7,151 nt of DNA from Desulfamplus sp. (GCA_015231395.1 JADGBP010000110.1:1-7151); one strand, 5' to 3'. Numbered from the stretch's first letter, positions 1 to 6,576 are shown. The notes: a model not told the origin generated them from the sequence alone. Made by a program: numbers and translations.

Positions 1-143
1 CCAGCATTAGGAACAATGCCAGTCTCACACTTCCTGCCTTTTGGTAGCCAACCACCGTAATTCAAACCACATTCAATAGCTGCATCAACACCAGCGATGT
101 CAGCCCCAGTCTGTCCACCCGATATGATTTTGATAATGTTCAT
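1..143 (-). CDS. Putative molybdenum carrier / cpYpsA-like (SLOG-type) protein, N-terminus only
   Basis: This is the 5' part of a minus-strand gene that runs off the left edge; 47 codons are visible. The translation starts MNIIKIISGGQTGADIAGVD and continues with a GGWLPKGRK segment and ETGIVPNA. The SGGQTGAD turn near residues 8-15 and the later GGW-PKGR block are characteristic of the putative molybdenum-carrier family, which belongs to the Rossmann-like YpsA/SLOG group proposed to bind nucleotides or related ligands. The ATG is preceded on its own strand by AAAAGGAAACAAA, a good ribosome-binding site. The gene is divergent from the restriction genes, so it is probably an independent unit. 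The biochemical role of the family is poorly established, and the molybdenum name comes from an early annotation. Family call is fairly secure; function is not. Confidence 0.8.
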   Translation of the reverse strand, partial: MNIIKIISGGQTGADIAGVDAAIECGLNYGGWLPKGRKCETGIVPNA

Positions 144-261
144 TTTGTTTCCTTTTTCTGAAACTATGCTTTTATTTCTGGTTATCCTGTGATAACATTT
201 TTACATTATGATAATCAATAACTGTTGGATTTTTAGAGAGAATATTTAAAGGAAATACAGC
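144..261. promoter_or_regulatory. Divergent intergenic region with both ribosome-binding sites
   Basis: This AT-rich stretch separates the minus-strand molybdenum-carrier-like gene from the plus-strand hsdM remnant, so promoters for both directions should lie here. An AAAGGAA Shine-Dalgarno at about 248-254 serves the ATG at 262. Possible -10 elements (TATGAT at 207-212, GATAAT at 210-215) are present, but I find no convincing -35 box at 16-18 bases from either. Promoter placement is therefore inference from gene arrangement rather than from clear hexamers. Confidence 0.4.
181..196. repeat. Inverted repeat GTTATC-ctgt-GATAAC, possible operator
   Basis: Two perfect 6-base arms (181-186 and 191-196) flank a 4-base spacer in the divergent intergenic region. 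A second short palindrome, ATTATGATAAT, lies at 205-215. The position between divergent genes is where an operator would sit, but arms this short arise by chance in AT-rich DNA and no regulator gene is in the window. Confidence 0.25.
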
Positions 262-639
262 ATGGCAAAGGCTAAAGTTACGAACGAAGAGCCATTGGAA
301 AAGCAACTATGGAAAGCTGCTGACAAGTTGCGTAAAAATATTGATGCTGCTGAATACAAGCACGTTGTGTTGGGGCTGATTTTTCTCAAGTATATTTCTG
401 ACTCTTTTGAGGAACACTTTGCTAAACTTCAACAAGGAGAGGGAGAATATCAAGGGGCAGACCCAGAAGACAGAGACGAATACAAAGCTGAAAATATATT
501 TTTTGTGCCAATCAATGCGAGATGGTCATTTTTCATTGCTGGATTTTCCACTCTTTGTATGATGATGCAACAAAACAGATTGAGCACCAGAAAGATGAAC
601 TTCTGGGCAGTGTGGAAGATCGGCTCAGGCAGACTGTAG
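262..639 (+). pseudogene. hsdM: Truncated type I restriction methyltransferase HsdM (N-terminal domain only), chimeric 3' end
   Basis: The first 90 residues match the N-terminal helical domain of type I modification subunits: [16 protein letters not shown], then [20 protein letters not shown], then [10 protein letters not shown] and [13 protein letters not shown]. An intact HsdM is roughly 500 residues and carries an SAM-binding fold and an NPPF catalytic motif. Both are absent here. After ARWSF (ending near base 531) the family resemblance stops and 35 unrelated residues follow to a TAG at 637-639. Those residues are the out-of-frame reading of a second remnant (546-680). The start and its AAAGGAA ribosome-binding site are intact, so a short protein could still be made, but it could not methylate DNA. 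No hsdS or hsdR is visible. I infer a deletion or insertion fused the hsdM 5' end to other defence DNA. Confidence 0.88.
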
Positions 640-680
640 AGGAACAAACACTATTCACCATCCGCTGGTCGATGGTTTAA
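546..680 (+). pseudogene. Probable C-terminal remnant of a SNF2-type defence helicase
   Basis: In a frame different from the hsdM remnant, an open stretch of 44 codons ends at TAA 678-680. It reads [20 protein letters not shown], then a charged helical [14 protein letters not shown], and ends TLFTIRWSMV. I recall this charged coiled region ending in LFTIRW-x-V as the extreme C-terminus of large SNF2/DEAD-like helicases that often lie immediately upstream of mod-type methyltransferase genes in defence islands. No start codon, helicase motif or upstream part is present. The stop is 17 bases before the mod ATG, the spacing expected if the complete helicase gene once preceded mod in an operon. 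The helicase assignment rests on memory of the family and is moderate; the coding character of the frame is better supported. Confidence 0.5.
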
Positions 681-697
681 AATAAAGAGAGAATATA

Positions 698-2653
698 ATG
701 GCAGAAGAACAACCCGGAACACTCACCGGAACATCACTTGATATAGCCACTGAAAACCGTTTTAAGTTAAAACAGCTTTTTCCAACTGTCTTTACAGAAA
801 CCAAAAATGATAAAGGCGAACTTGTTGAGTCTGTGGACTTTGAAAAACTCAAGGCGGAAATGGGCTTATTTACCGATCTGTTTGAGTCCAGACGTGAACG
901 CTATGGAATGGACTGGTCAGGCAAGAAAGAGGCTTTAAGGCTTATTCAGACGCCAAGCAGTGCCACACTTAAACCATGCCGTGAAGAATCTGTGAATTTT
1001 GACACCACCGAAAACCTTTTTATTGAGGGTGATAATCTGGAAGTGCTCAAGCTTCTTCAAAAAAGCTATTACGGCAAGGTAAAGATGATCTACATTGACC
1101 CGCCTTACAACACTGGCAAGGAGTTTATCTATCCTGACAACTACAGTGAAAGTCTTGAAACCTATCTTGAATATGCCGGACTGATTGACGGTGAAGGCAA
1201 GAAGTTTTCCACCAACACCGCTAATGAAGGACGATTCCATACCAAATGGCTAAATATGATGTACCCCAGACTATATCTGGCAAGAAATCTATTGCGGGAT
1301 GATGGAGTTATTTTCATCAGTATTGATGATAATGAGGTGAGTAATTTACGGAAGATGTGTGATGATATTTTTGGGGAGGAAAATTCTATATGCACATTTA
1401 TTTGGAAACGACGACAGAATGTTGATAGCCGTTCCAAAAATGGTGCTTCTCTTGATCATGAATATGTTCTTTCATACGGTAAACAGACAAATGCAAAACT
1501 TAAAGGTGGTGAAAAAGATTTAGCAAAATATTCTAATCCAGATAATGATCCAAAAGGAGATTGGATGAGTGCTGATATGACTGGATTAGCGACAAAAGAT
1601 CAGAGACCTAATCTTCATTATGATTTAATTCATCCTATTACTAATATAAACTATGGCTGTCCGACTACAGGATGGAGATATGAACCCAAACGAATGAAAC
1701 AACTTATTGAAAATGATGAGGTTTTATTTCCAAAGAATCCAGAAGGACGACCTCGTAGGAAAAAGTTTCTCGCAGATCTCCAAAGTGAATTTACAGGGAA
1801 ATCATCAATTTTTAAAACTGTTTTTAATACTCATGCGACAAGAGAATTACGCGATTTGTTTAGTGGGATTGATTATTTTGATTTCCCAAAACCAGTTAAT
1901 TTTATAAAAGAAGTGCTTACTCAATCTTCAATAATTCCACATGGGAGTTATGCAGAATTAGACATTATACTCGATTTTTTTTCTGGTTCTTCCACCACCG
2001 CCCACGCAGTCCTTGACCTCAACAAACAGGATAATGGCAACCGCAAATTTATCCTTGTCCAACTTCCCGAACCATGCTCCCCAGACAGTGAAGCGTTTAA
2101 AGCTGGATATAAAACCATTGCAGATATCGGCAAAGAGCGTATTCGCAGGGTTATCAAGAAACTCAATCAAGAAGAGGAAGGCAAGTTAGATTTTGGAGAG
2201 TCAAACACGCAGGATAGAGGTTTTAAAGTCCTCAAACTTGACAAATCCAATTTTAAACAATGGCAGAAGCTTGACCCATCCACGCCAGTTGCAGAGATTG
2301 AAGAAGAGTTATTCAAGCATATAGATCATATCAGCCCCAAAGCCACACCAGAAGATTTACTTTATGAGATTCTTCTGAAGGCTGGTTTTACACCCACAGA
2401 AAAAATAGAAACAAAGACACTTGCCGATCAAAATGTTTTCTCAATTGCTGAAGGTGCTTTGCTTCTATGTCTTGAAAATACCATTACCAAAGAGTTGATT
2501 GACGCTGTTGCTGAATCCGAACCAATGCAGTTTATCTGTCTTGATTCCGCCTTTCATGGTAATGACCAGCTTAAAGCCAATGCTGTTCAGACCTTTGCAG
2601 CCCGTAACATGCAGAGAGAAAAACATAATCAGATTGTCTTCAAGACTGTGTAA
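698..2653 (+). CDS. mod: Type III restriction-modification system methyltransferase subunit Mod (adenine-N6)
   Basis: This protein transfers a methyl group from S-adenosylmethionine to adenine in an asymmetric DNA site and supplies the sequence recognition for the Mod-Res complex. The motif order is that of beta-class amino-methyltransferases. ENLFIEGDNLEVL lies at residues 105-117, the catalytic DPPYNTG at 134-140, KWLNMMYPRLYLARNLLRDD at 183-202 and GVIFISIDDNE at 203-213. A variable target-recognition region spans roughly 235-400, then a FDFPKP element at 394-399 and the SAM-binding DFFSGSSTTAHAV at 426-438. The C-terminal tail contains the LPEPC and GKERIRR segments usual in this family. 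At 651 residues it is full length with no frame break. The ATG is preceded by AAAGAGAG. Bases about 1380-1975 are clearly more AT-rich than both flanks. The product should be functional, but the recognition sequence cannot be read from the protein. Confidence 0.95.
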   Translation: MAEEQPGTLTGTSLDIATENRFKLKQLFPTVFTETKNDKGELVESVDFEKLKAEMGLFTDLFESRRERYGMDWSGKKEALRLIQTPSSATLKPCREESVNFDTTENLFIEGDNLEVLKLLQKSYYGKVKMIYIDPPYNTGKEFIYPDNYSESLETYLEYAGLIDGEGKKFSTNTANEGRFHTKWLNMMYPRLYLARNLLRDDGVIFISIDDNEVSNLRKMCDDIFGEENSICTFIWKRRQNVDSRSKNGASLDHEYVLSYGKQTNAKLKGGEKDLAKYSNPDNDPKGDWMSADMTGLATKDQRPNLHYDLIHPITNINYGCPTTGWRYEPKRMKQLIENDEVLFPKNPEGRPRRKKFLADLQSEFTGKSSIFKTVFNTHATRELRDLFSGIDYFDFPKPVNFIKEVLTQSSIIPHGSYAELDIILDFFSGSSTTAHAVLDLNKQDNGNRKFILVQLPEPCSPDSEAFKAGYKTIADIGKERIRRVIKKLNQEEEGKLDFGESNTQDRGFKVLKLDKSNFKQWQKLDPSTPVAEIEEELFKHIDHISPKATPEDLLYEILLKAGFTPTEKIETKTLADQNVFSIAEGALLLCLENTITKELIDAVAESEPMQFICLDSAFHGNDQLKANAVQTFAARNMQREKHNQIVFKTV

Positions 2654-2663
2654 AGGTGGGCAA

Positions 2664-2798
2664 ATGCTAAAGATAGATAAAAACGGTATTTTTAAAAAAT
2701 ATCAGCATGTTATAATGGTGTTAGCACTGATAATGCCATTTGACCAGACAGATTCCCCCTCTCATTGGGATGGAACTTTTAATGAGGGGAGAGCATGA
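2664..2798 (+). CDS. Possible 44-aa small protein between mod and res (unrecognised)
   Basis: A 44-codon frame starts at ATG 2664, only 10 bases after the mod stop, with a strong AAGGTGG Shine-Dalgarno at 2653-2659. It ends in a TGA that overlaps the res start as ATGA (2795-2798). The product begins MLKIDKNGIFKKYQHVIMVL and ends in an acidic, polar tail (FDQTDSPSHWDGTFNEGRA). Residues 15-25 are hydrophobic but too short for a secure membrane segment. I recognise no family. The ribosome-binding site, the tight spacing and the stop-start overlap argue that it is translated, at least as a leader coupling mod and res translation. Against this, the same bases carry a promoter-like element and a hairpin, so it may be a regulatory spacer read by chance. 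Confidence 0.45.
   Translation: MLKIDKNGIFKKYQHVIMVLALIMPFDQTDSPSHWDGTFNEGRA
2708..2716 (+). promoter_or_regulatory. Extended -10 promoter element (TGtTATAAT) upstream of res
   Basis: The bases TG-T-TATAAT form a perfect extended -10 element 79 bases upstream of the res ATG. A matching -35 hexamer is poor (ATTTTT at 2688-2693, 17 bases away), but extended -10 promoters can act without a good -35. Transcription would begin near 2723, downstream of the small ORF start, giving a res-only transcript with a leader of about 70 bases that contains the hairpin at 2758-2789. This is a motif match only. Confidence 0.4.
2758..2789 (+). promoter_or_regulatory. Hairpin that would mask the res ribosome-binding site
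   Basis: CCTCTCATT (2758-2766) pairs with AATGAGGGG (2781-2789) over nine base pairs, with one T-G wobble and a 14-base loop. The right arm contains GAGGGG, the Shine-Dalgarno for the res ATG at 2795. In RNA this stem would hide the site. A ribosome translating the small ORF at 2664-2798 would run through and open it, giving translational coupling, whereas a res-only transcript would stay repressed. The pairing is seen directly; the regulatory effect is inferred. Confidence 0.45.
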
Positions 2799-5700
2799 AA
2801 CTAAAATTCAACTCCAGTCTTGATTTCCAGCTTGATGCCATAAAGAGCGTAACAGATATTTTTGAAGGTATGCCCAGACAAAATAGCGGTTTGCAGATTG
2901 ATTTTGGAAAAACAGCAGGCACTATGTTCAATGATTTTGGTATTGGCAACAGTCTTGCTATTACACCGGAAGAGATGTTTTCACAGGAACAGATACTAAA
3001 GAACCTGTCAACCATACAAAGCCGGAATAACGTGCCTAAATCCCTAATGCTTATTGATAAAAAATCAAGATCCTACTCTTTCCCGAACTACTCTGTGGAG
3101 ATGGAAACCGGCACAGGTAAAACCTATGTGTATCTGAGAACCATTTTTGAACTTAATCAACTCTATGGATTCAAGAAATTTATTATTGTTGTCCCCTCTG
3201 TTGCCATCCGTGAAGGTGTAACCAGCTCAATCAAACTTATGAAAGAGCACTTCAAGGGGCTGTATGACAATATCTCTTTTGACCACTTTGTCTATCAGTC
3301 CAAGGATTTAAGCAGGGTCAGACAATTTGCGGTCAATAATGCGGTACAGATCATGGTGATCAACATTCAGGCATTTCAGAAAGATGCTGGTGAGAATGTT
3401 GACTATTCAACCCTGTCTGAAGAAAAAAAGAAAAAGCTCAATGTAATCCATCAGGAACAGGATAAAATGTCAGGACGTCGCCCTATTGAGTATGTTCAGT
3501 CTACCAATCCTATTCTGATTATTGATGAACCACAAAGCGTTGACAATACAGAAAAATCACAAAAGGCAATCCGAAACCTTAACCCACTTTTCTGCCTGCG
3601 ATATTCAGCTACCCATATTAATCCATATAATCTTCTCTATCAGCTTGACCCGATCCGTGCCTATGATCAGCACCTGGTGAAACAGATTGAAGTTGTAGAT
3701 TCCTCAGGCGTCCAAGATGCCAATCAAACTTTTGTCAGACTTGATGCTGTGGGTTACTGGCCCAAAACTTCAAAAACGCCACAGGCAAAAGTCACTCTTT
3801 TTCACAATACACCGACTGGTACTAAAGAGAAGCAGATTAAAATCAAGCATGGAACTGACCTTAGCAGCCACACAAACCGACCAGATTATGATGGTTATCT
3901 GGTTACCAACATTAATGCTGAACCAGGAAATGAGTATGTGGAATTTCAGAACGGTGTTGTGATTGAGCTCTTTAAAGAATCGGGCGGCATGGGTGATGAA
4001 CGGATCAAAAGCCAGATTATACAGACTGTTGATGCCCATTTTGAAAAAGAGAGAAAGCTCAAAGGCAAAGGAATCAAGGTTCTTTCCCTGTTTTTTATTG
4101 ACCATGTAAAAAGTTACCGTTCTTATGATGATGAAGGCAACCCGCAAAAAGAGAAAATAGCCCAATGGTTTGAAGAAGCTTATATAGCTGCCAGTAAAAA
4201 ACCAATGTATCAGGGGCTTATCCTATACAGTGCAGAAGAGGTTCACGATGGCTATTTTTCAGCAGACAGGAAAAGAGGTAAAATCGTCGATTTTTTAGAT
4301 ACATCAGGTGGCACAAAAAAAGATGACGAGACTTATGAGCTTATAATGAAAGATAAAGAGCGTCTGCTCTCCTTAGATGTTCCTCTCCGTTTTATCTTCA
4401 GCCACTCAGCTTTAAAAGAGGGGTGGGACAACCCTAATGTCTTCCAAATATGCACTTTGCGTGAAATGGGAACTGACCGCGAACGCCGCCAGACAATAGG
4501 ACGTGGATTGCGTCTTCCAGTCAACCAGGATGGTGACCGTATTGATGACGAGCAGATCAACCGTCTTACAGTAATTGCCAATGAAACTTTTGAGAATTTT
4601 GCAAAAGGTTTGCAGTCAGATATTGAAGCGGCTATTGATCCAAATGGGGGCTTTAAGTTTGGCAGAGTGCCTGAAATCGCCTTTACCCCTGTTCTTAATG
4701 CTGAAGGGGAGAAGTTCCTGACCCAGGATGAATCAAAAGAGATTTGGAAATGTGTTAAAAAACAGGAATTGATTGATGAATCAGGCGATTTTACAGAAAA
4801 GTTCAAGCCTGATCATAGTGATTTTAAACTGGAATTGCCTGAAAAATATGTCGGTCTGGAAGAGCAGGTTGTTGATCGGATGAAAAAATTTATACCCCGT
4901 GAGTTTGTTAAAGATGCCAGAAAGCGACAACCAGTCTCTTACAATAAACGTATAGAGCTTAATCAAGATTTTAAAGAGCTGTGGGCTAAGATAAGTCAGA
5001 AAACAAGATATTCTGTTGAGTTTGAGACACAAACTCTCATAGACCGAGCCTCTGAAAAAATAGAGAAAATGGCTGCAATTCAGGCTGTTCAAATTGAGAT
5101 AACTAAAAGAGACCTTGCAATTAAAGAATCAGGTCTTGAAGGTGGTAAAATCACCAGTAATAGAACTCATCGTGTCAGCACTCAACAACCTTTGCCTGAT
5201 ATCCTTGCTTTTTTACAAAGAGAGACAGAGCTCACCCGTGAGACTCTTGCAAAAATACTTAAATTTTCAGGAAGGCTCAAAGAATTTTCTGTTAATCCTC
5301 AAGCCTTTATGACAGAAACAGCAAGGCTGATTAACAGGGCTCTGCATGAGTTGATTATAGACGGAATTAAATATGAGCCAATGGCTGGTCAATTTTACGA
5401 AATGCGTCTGTTTGAGATAAAAGAGGTGGAGGAGTATCTTAATCGTCTCTATAAGATAGAGAGCAGTGATAACCGGACTCCTTATGATTTTATTGCATAT
5501 GACAGCTCACCCGAACAAAGGGTTGCAGAGCTCCTTGACAGTGATGAAAAGATTAAATTCTTCTGTAAGCTTCCACGCTGGTTTAAAGTCTCAACTCCAA
5601 TTGGTGATTATAACCCTGACTGGGCAGTGGTTGTTGAAGATTCTCATAAATTATATTTAGTCAGAGAAACCAAAAGCACTCTGGACAGAGAGAAAAGAAA

Positions 5701-5803
5701 AGAAAGTGAAAACAAAAAAATAGATTGCGGTAAGGCTCATTTTAAAGCCCTGGGGGTTAATTTCAAGGATGCAACAAATATCTATGAGGTGCTGCAACCT
5801 TGA
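2795..5803 (+). CDS. res: Type III restriction-modification system endonuclease subunit Res
   Basis: Res combines an SF2 helicase/translocase with a nuclease. With Mod it uses ATP hydrolysis to communicate between two unmethylated sites in inverse orientation and cuts about 25-27 bases from one of them. The helicase motifs are all visible: Walker A METGTGKT at residues 103-110, Walker B variant LIIDEPQ at 241-247, RYSATH at 269-274, ALKEGWDNPNVFQICTL at 539-555 and motif VI RRQTIGRGLRL at 564-574. At the C-terminus a PD-(D/E)XK nuclease core is intact: E907 in SPEQRVAELL, then YNPDWAVV at 939-946 and LVRETK at 955-960, with D942, E958 and K960 as likely catalytic residues. The length of 1002 aa is normal for the family and the frame is unbroken. 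The start has GAGGGG as ribosome-binding site and overlaps the preceding small ORF by four bases. Expected to be active together with mod. Confidence 0.95.
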   Translation: MKLKFNSSLDFQLDAIKSVTDIFEGMPRQNSGLQIDFGKTAGTMFNDFGIGNSLAITPEEMFSQEQILKNLSTIQSRNNVPKSLMLIDKKSRSYSFPNYSVEMETGTGKTYVYLRTIFELNQLYGFKKFIIVVPSVAIREGVTSSIKLMKEHFKGLYDNISFDHFVYQSKDLSRVRQFAVNNAVQIMVINIQAFQKDAGENVDYSTLSEEKKKKLNVIHQEQDKMSGRRPIEYVQSTNPILIIDEPQSVDNTEKSQKAIRNLNPLFCLRYSATHINPYNLLYQLDPIRAYDQHLVKQIEVVDSSGVQDANQTFVRLDAVGYWPKTSKTPQAKVTLFHNTPTGTKEKQIKIKHGTDLSSHTNRPDYDGYLVTNINAEPGNEYVEFQNGVVIELFKESGGMGDERIKSQIIQTVDAHFEKERKLKGKGIKVLSLFFIDHVKSYRSYDDEGNPQKEKIAQWFEEAYIAASKKPMYQGLILYSAEEVHDGYFSADRKRGKIVDFLDTSGGTKKDDETYELIMKDKERLLSLDVPLRFIFSHSALKEGWDNPNVFQICTLREMGTDRERRQTIGRGLRLPVNQDGDRIDDEQINRLTVIANETFENFAKGLQSDIEAAIDPNGGFKFGRVPEIAFTPVLNAEGEKFLTQDESKEIWKCVKKQELIDESGDFTEKFKPDHSDFKLELPEKYVGLEEQVVDRMKKFIPREFVKDARKRQPVSYNKRIELNQDFKELWAKISQKTRYSVEFETQTLIDRASEKIEKMAAIQAVQIEITKRDLAIKESGLEGGKITSNRTHRVSTQQPLPDILAFLQRETELTRETLAKILKFSGRLKEFSVNPQAFMTETARLINRALHELIIDGIKYEPMAGQFYEMRLFEIKEVEEYLNRLYKIESSDNRTPYDFIAYDSSPEQRVAELLDSDEKIKFFCKLPRWFKVSTPIGDYNPDWAVVVEDSHKLYLVRETKSTLDREKRKESENKKIDCGKAHFKALGVNFKDATNIYEVLQP

Positions 5804-5850
5804 TTATCACTTCCAATGAGAAAATATTGAACAAAACCGTTATAGTCCAT

Positions 5851-5857
5851 AGGAAGG
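5851..5857 (+). promoter_or_regulatory. Ribosome-binding site AGGAAGG of the antitoxin gene
   Basis: A strong Shine-Dalgarno lies seven bases before the ATG at 5865. The 61-base gap after res contains TTGATT (5800-5805) and AATATT (5823-5828) at 17-base spacing, only a weak promoter match. The toxin-antitoxin pair may therefore either have its own promoter or be read through from res. No terminator-like hairpin is visible in the gap. Confidence 0.6.
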
Positions 5858-5864
5858 TTTAAAT

Positions 5865-6074
5865 ATGAATATCGCAAAAAAAATAAATGAAACTATAATG
5901 ACATTGCCTGAAGCGAAACAGATGGAAGTCCTTGATTTTGTATACTTCCTGAAGCAGAAAACAGAACGAGAAATTGATAAGGTCTGGTCTGAATTTTCAC
6001 TTGCATCAGCTATGAAAGGTATGGAAGCTGAAGAATCACTTTATTCACAAAATGACCTTAAGGAAACTTTTTAA
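5865..6074 (+). CDS. DUF2281-type antitoxin of a toxin-antitoxin pair
   Basis: The 69-residue acidic protein has the DUF2281 signature near the N-terminus: LPEAKQMEVLDFVYFLKQK at residues 14-32, a helical segment with the usual L-P-E-x-x-Q-x-E-V-L-D-F pattern. The C-terminal half, WSEFSLASAMKGMEAEE followed by SLYSQNDLKETF, is the typical tail of the small DUF2281 proteins that precede toxin genes, and by analogy probably wraps the toxin. The stop overlaps the start of the next gene as TAATG (6072-6076), so the two proteins should be made in a coupled way, antitoxin first. Such antitoxins usually neutralise their partner by direct binding and may repress their own promoter, but no obvious DNA-binding motif such as AbrB or ribbon-helix-helix is seen here. 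Confidence 0.8.
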   Translation: MNIAKKINETIMTLPEAKQMEVLDFVYFLKQKTEREIDKVWSEFSLASAMKGMEAEESLYSQNDLKETF

Positions 6075-6439
6075 TGATTGCAGAGGGGCAAATAGTTCTG
6101 TTCAGGTTTTCTAATACAACTCAAGAAGAAGGAAAATTGCGTCCTGCTGTTGTCTTACGCCGATTACCAGGTCACTTCGATGATTGGCTTGTCTGTATGG
6201 TTTCCTCTCAGTTGCACCAGTTTATTTCTGATTTAGACGAGATAATTGGCTATGAAGACATGGATTTTAAAGAATCAGGATTAAAAAAGCCGAGTGTTAT
6301 AAGAATGAGCAGGCTTGCGGTTGTGGAGGGAAGTCTTTTATTGGGTCGGCTTGGCAAAATAGATGGTGCCAGACTGATAAGATTAAAGAGCAATCTCTGT
6401 AAGTGGATAAAGAATGAATTACCGAGTAATGATAGATAG
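6074..6439 (+). CDS. PemK/MazF-like toxin (probable endoribonuclease)
   Basis: This 121-residue protein fits the PemK/MazF barrel fold. An N-terminal GQIVLFRF strand is followed by EGKLRPAVVLR at residues 19-29, the G-K-x-R-P-A-V-V block conserved in the family, with R23-P24 in the active-site position. MVSSQ at 42-46 occupies the place of the family's second catalytic Ser/Thr. GLKKPSVIRMSRL at 69-81 and LLLGRLGKID at 88-97 match the later conserved P-S-V-x-R and I-G-x-L elements. MazF-type toxins cut mRNA and stop translation when the antitoxin decays. The gene overlaps the DUF2281 antitoxin by one base and has AAGGAA about nine bases upstream. It appears full length. Divergence from canonical MazF means RNase activity and cleavage specificity are inferred from the family. 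Confidence 0.8.
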   Translation: MIAEGQIVLFRFSNTTQEEGKLRPAVVLRRLPGHFDDWLVCMVSSQLHQFISDLDEIIGYEDMDFKESGLKKPSVIRMSRLAVVEGSLLLGRLGKIDGARLIRLKSNLCKWIKNELPSNDR

Positions 6440-6533
6440 CTTTGATTCCTTGTATGCCCTGATGCAGCAGTTACTTGTAACTGAACCCGTATTGAAACAG
6501 GCTGAGATGATTGCGAATGAATTGAACTGTTAA
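6414..6533 (+). CDS. Doubtful 39-aa small ORF overlapping the toxin 3' end
   Basis: The frame starts at ATG 6414, overlaps the last 26 bases of the toxin gene in another frame and ends at TAA 6531-6533. The product begins MNYRVMIDSFDSLYALMQQL and ends AEMIANELNC, a plausible amphipathic helical composition. An internal ATG at 6429 is an alternative start. The ribosome-binding site is weak (GTGGAT upstream). I recognise no family. It could be a small third component of the toxin operon, a remnant of a longer gene, or noncoding. It covers a perfect palindrome at 6468-6483. Confidence 0.25.
   Translation: MNYRVMIDSFDSLYALMQQLLVTEPVLKQAEMIANELNC
6468..6483. repeat. Perfect palindrome CAGTTAC-tt-GTAACTG
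   Basis: Two 7-base arms are exact reverse complements around a 2-base centre. There is no T-run after it, so it is unlikely to be an intrinsic terminator, and a 2-base loop is too tight for a good RNA hairpin. The symmetry suits binding of a dimeric regulator upstream of the gene at 6577. No known operator consensus is recognised. Confidence 0.35.
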
Positions 6534-6576
6534 TACTGTTTTATGCGAACAATTCGTTTTAACAAGAAGGATAGCT

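Noticed and set aside
654..683. TTCACC and TAAAAT (18 bases apart) as a mod promoter
   Set aside because: Transcription would start only about 8 bases before the mod ATG and exclude its ribosome-binding site.
235..696. An 11-base direct repeat, AGAGAGAATAT, at 235-245 and 686-696 that brackets the chimeric hsdM scar just before both start codons
   Set aside because: Exact 11-mers are expected several times by chance in about 7 kb of AT-rich DNA, and both copies include purine-rich ribosome-binding sequence.
4333..4806. Long minus-strand frame of 157 codons inside res
   Set aside because: It is antisense to the conserved helicase motif region of res and has no ribosome-binding site or family resemblance; a shadow frame.
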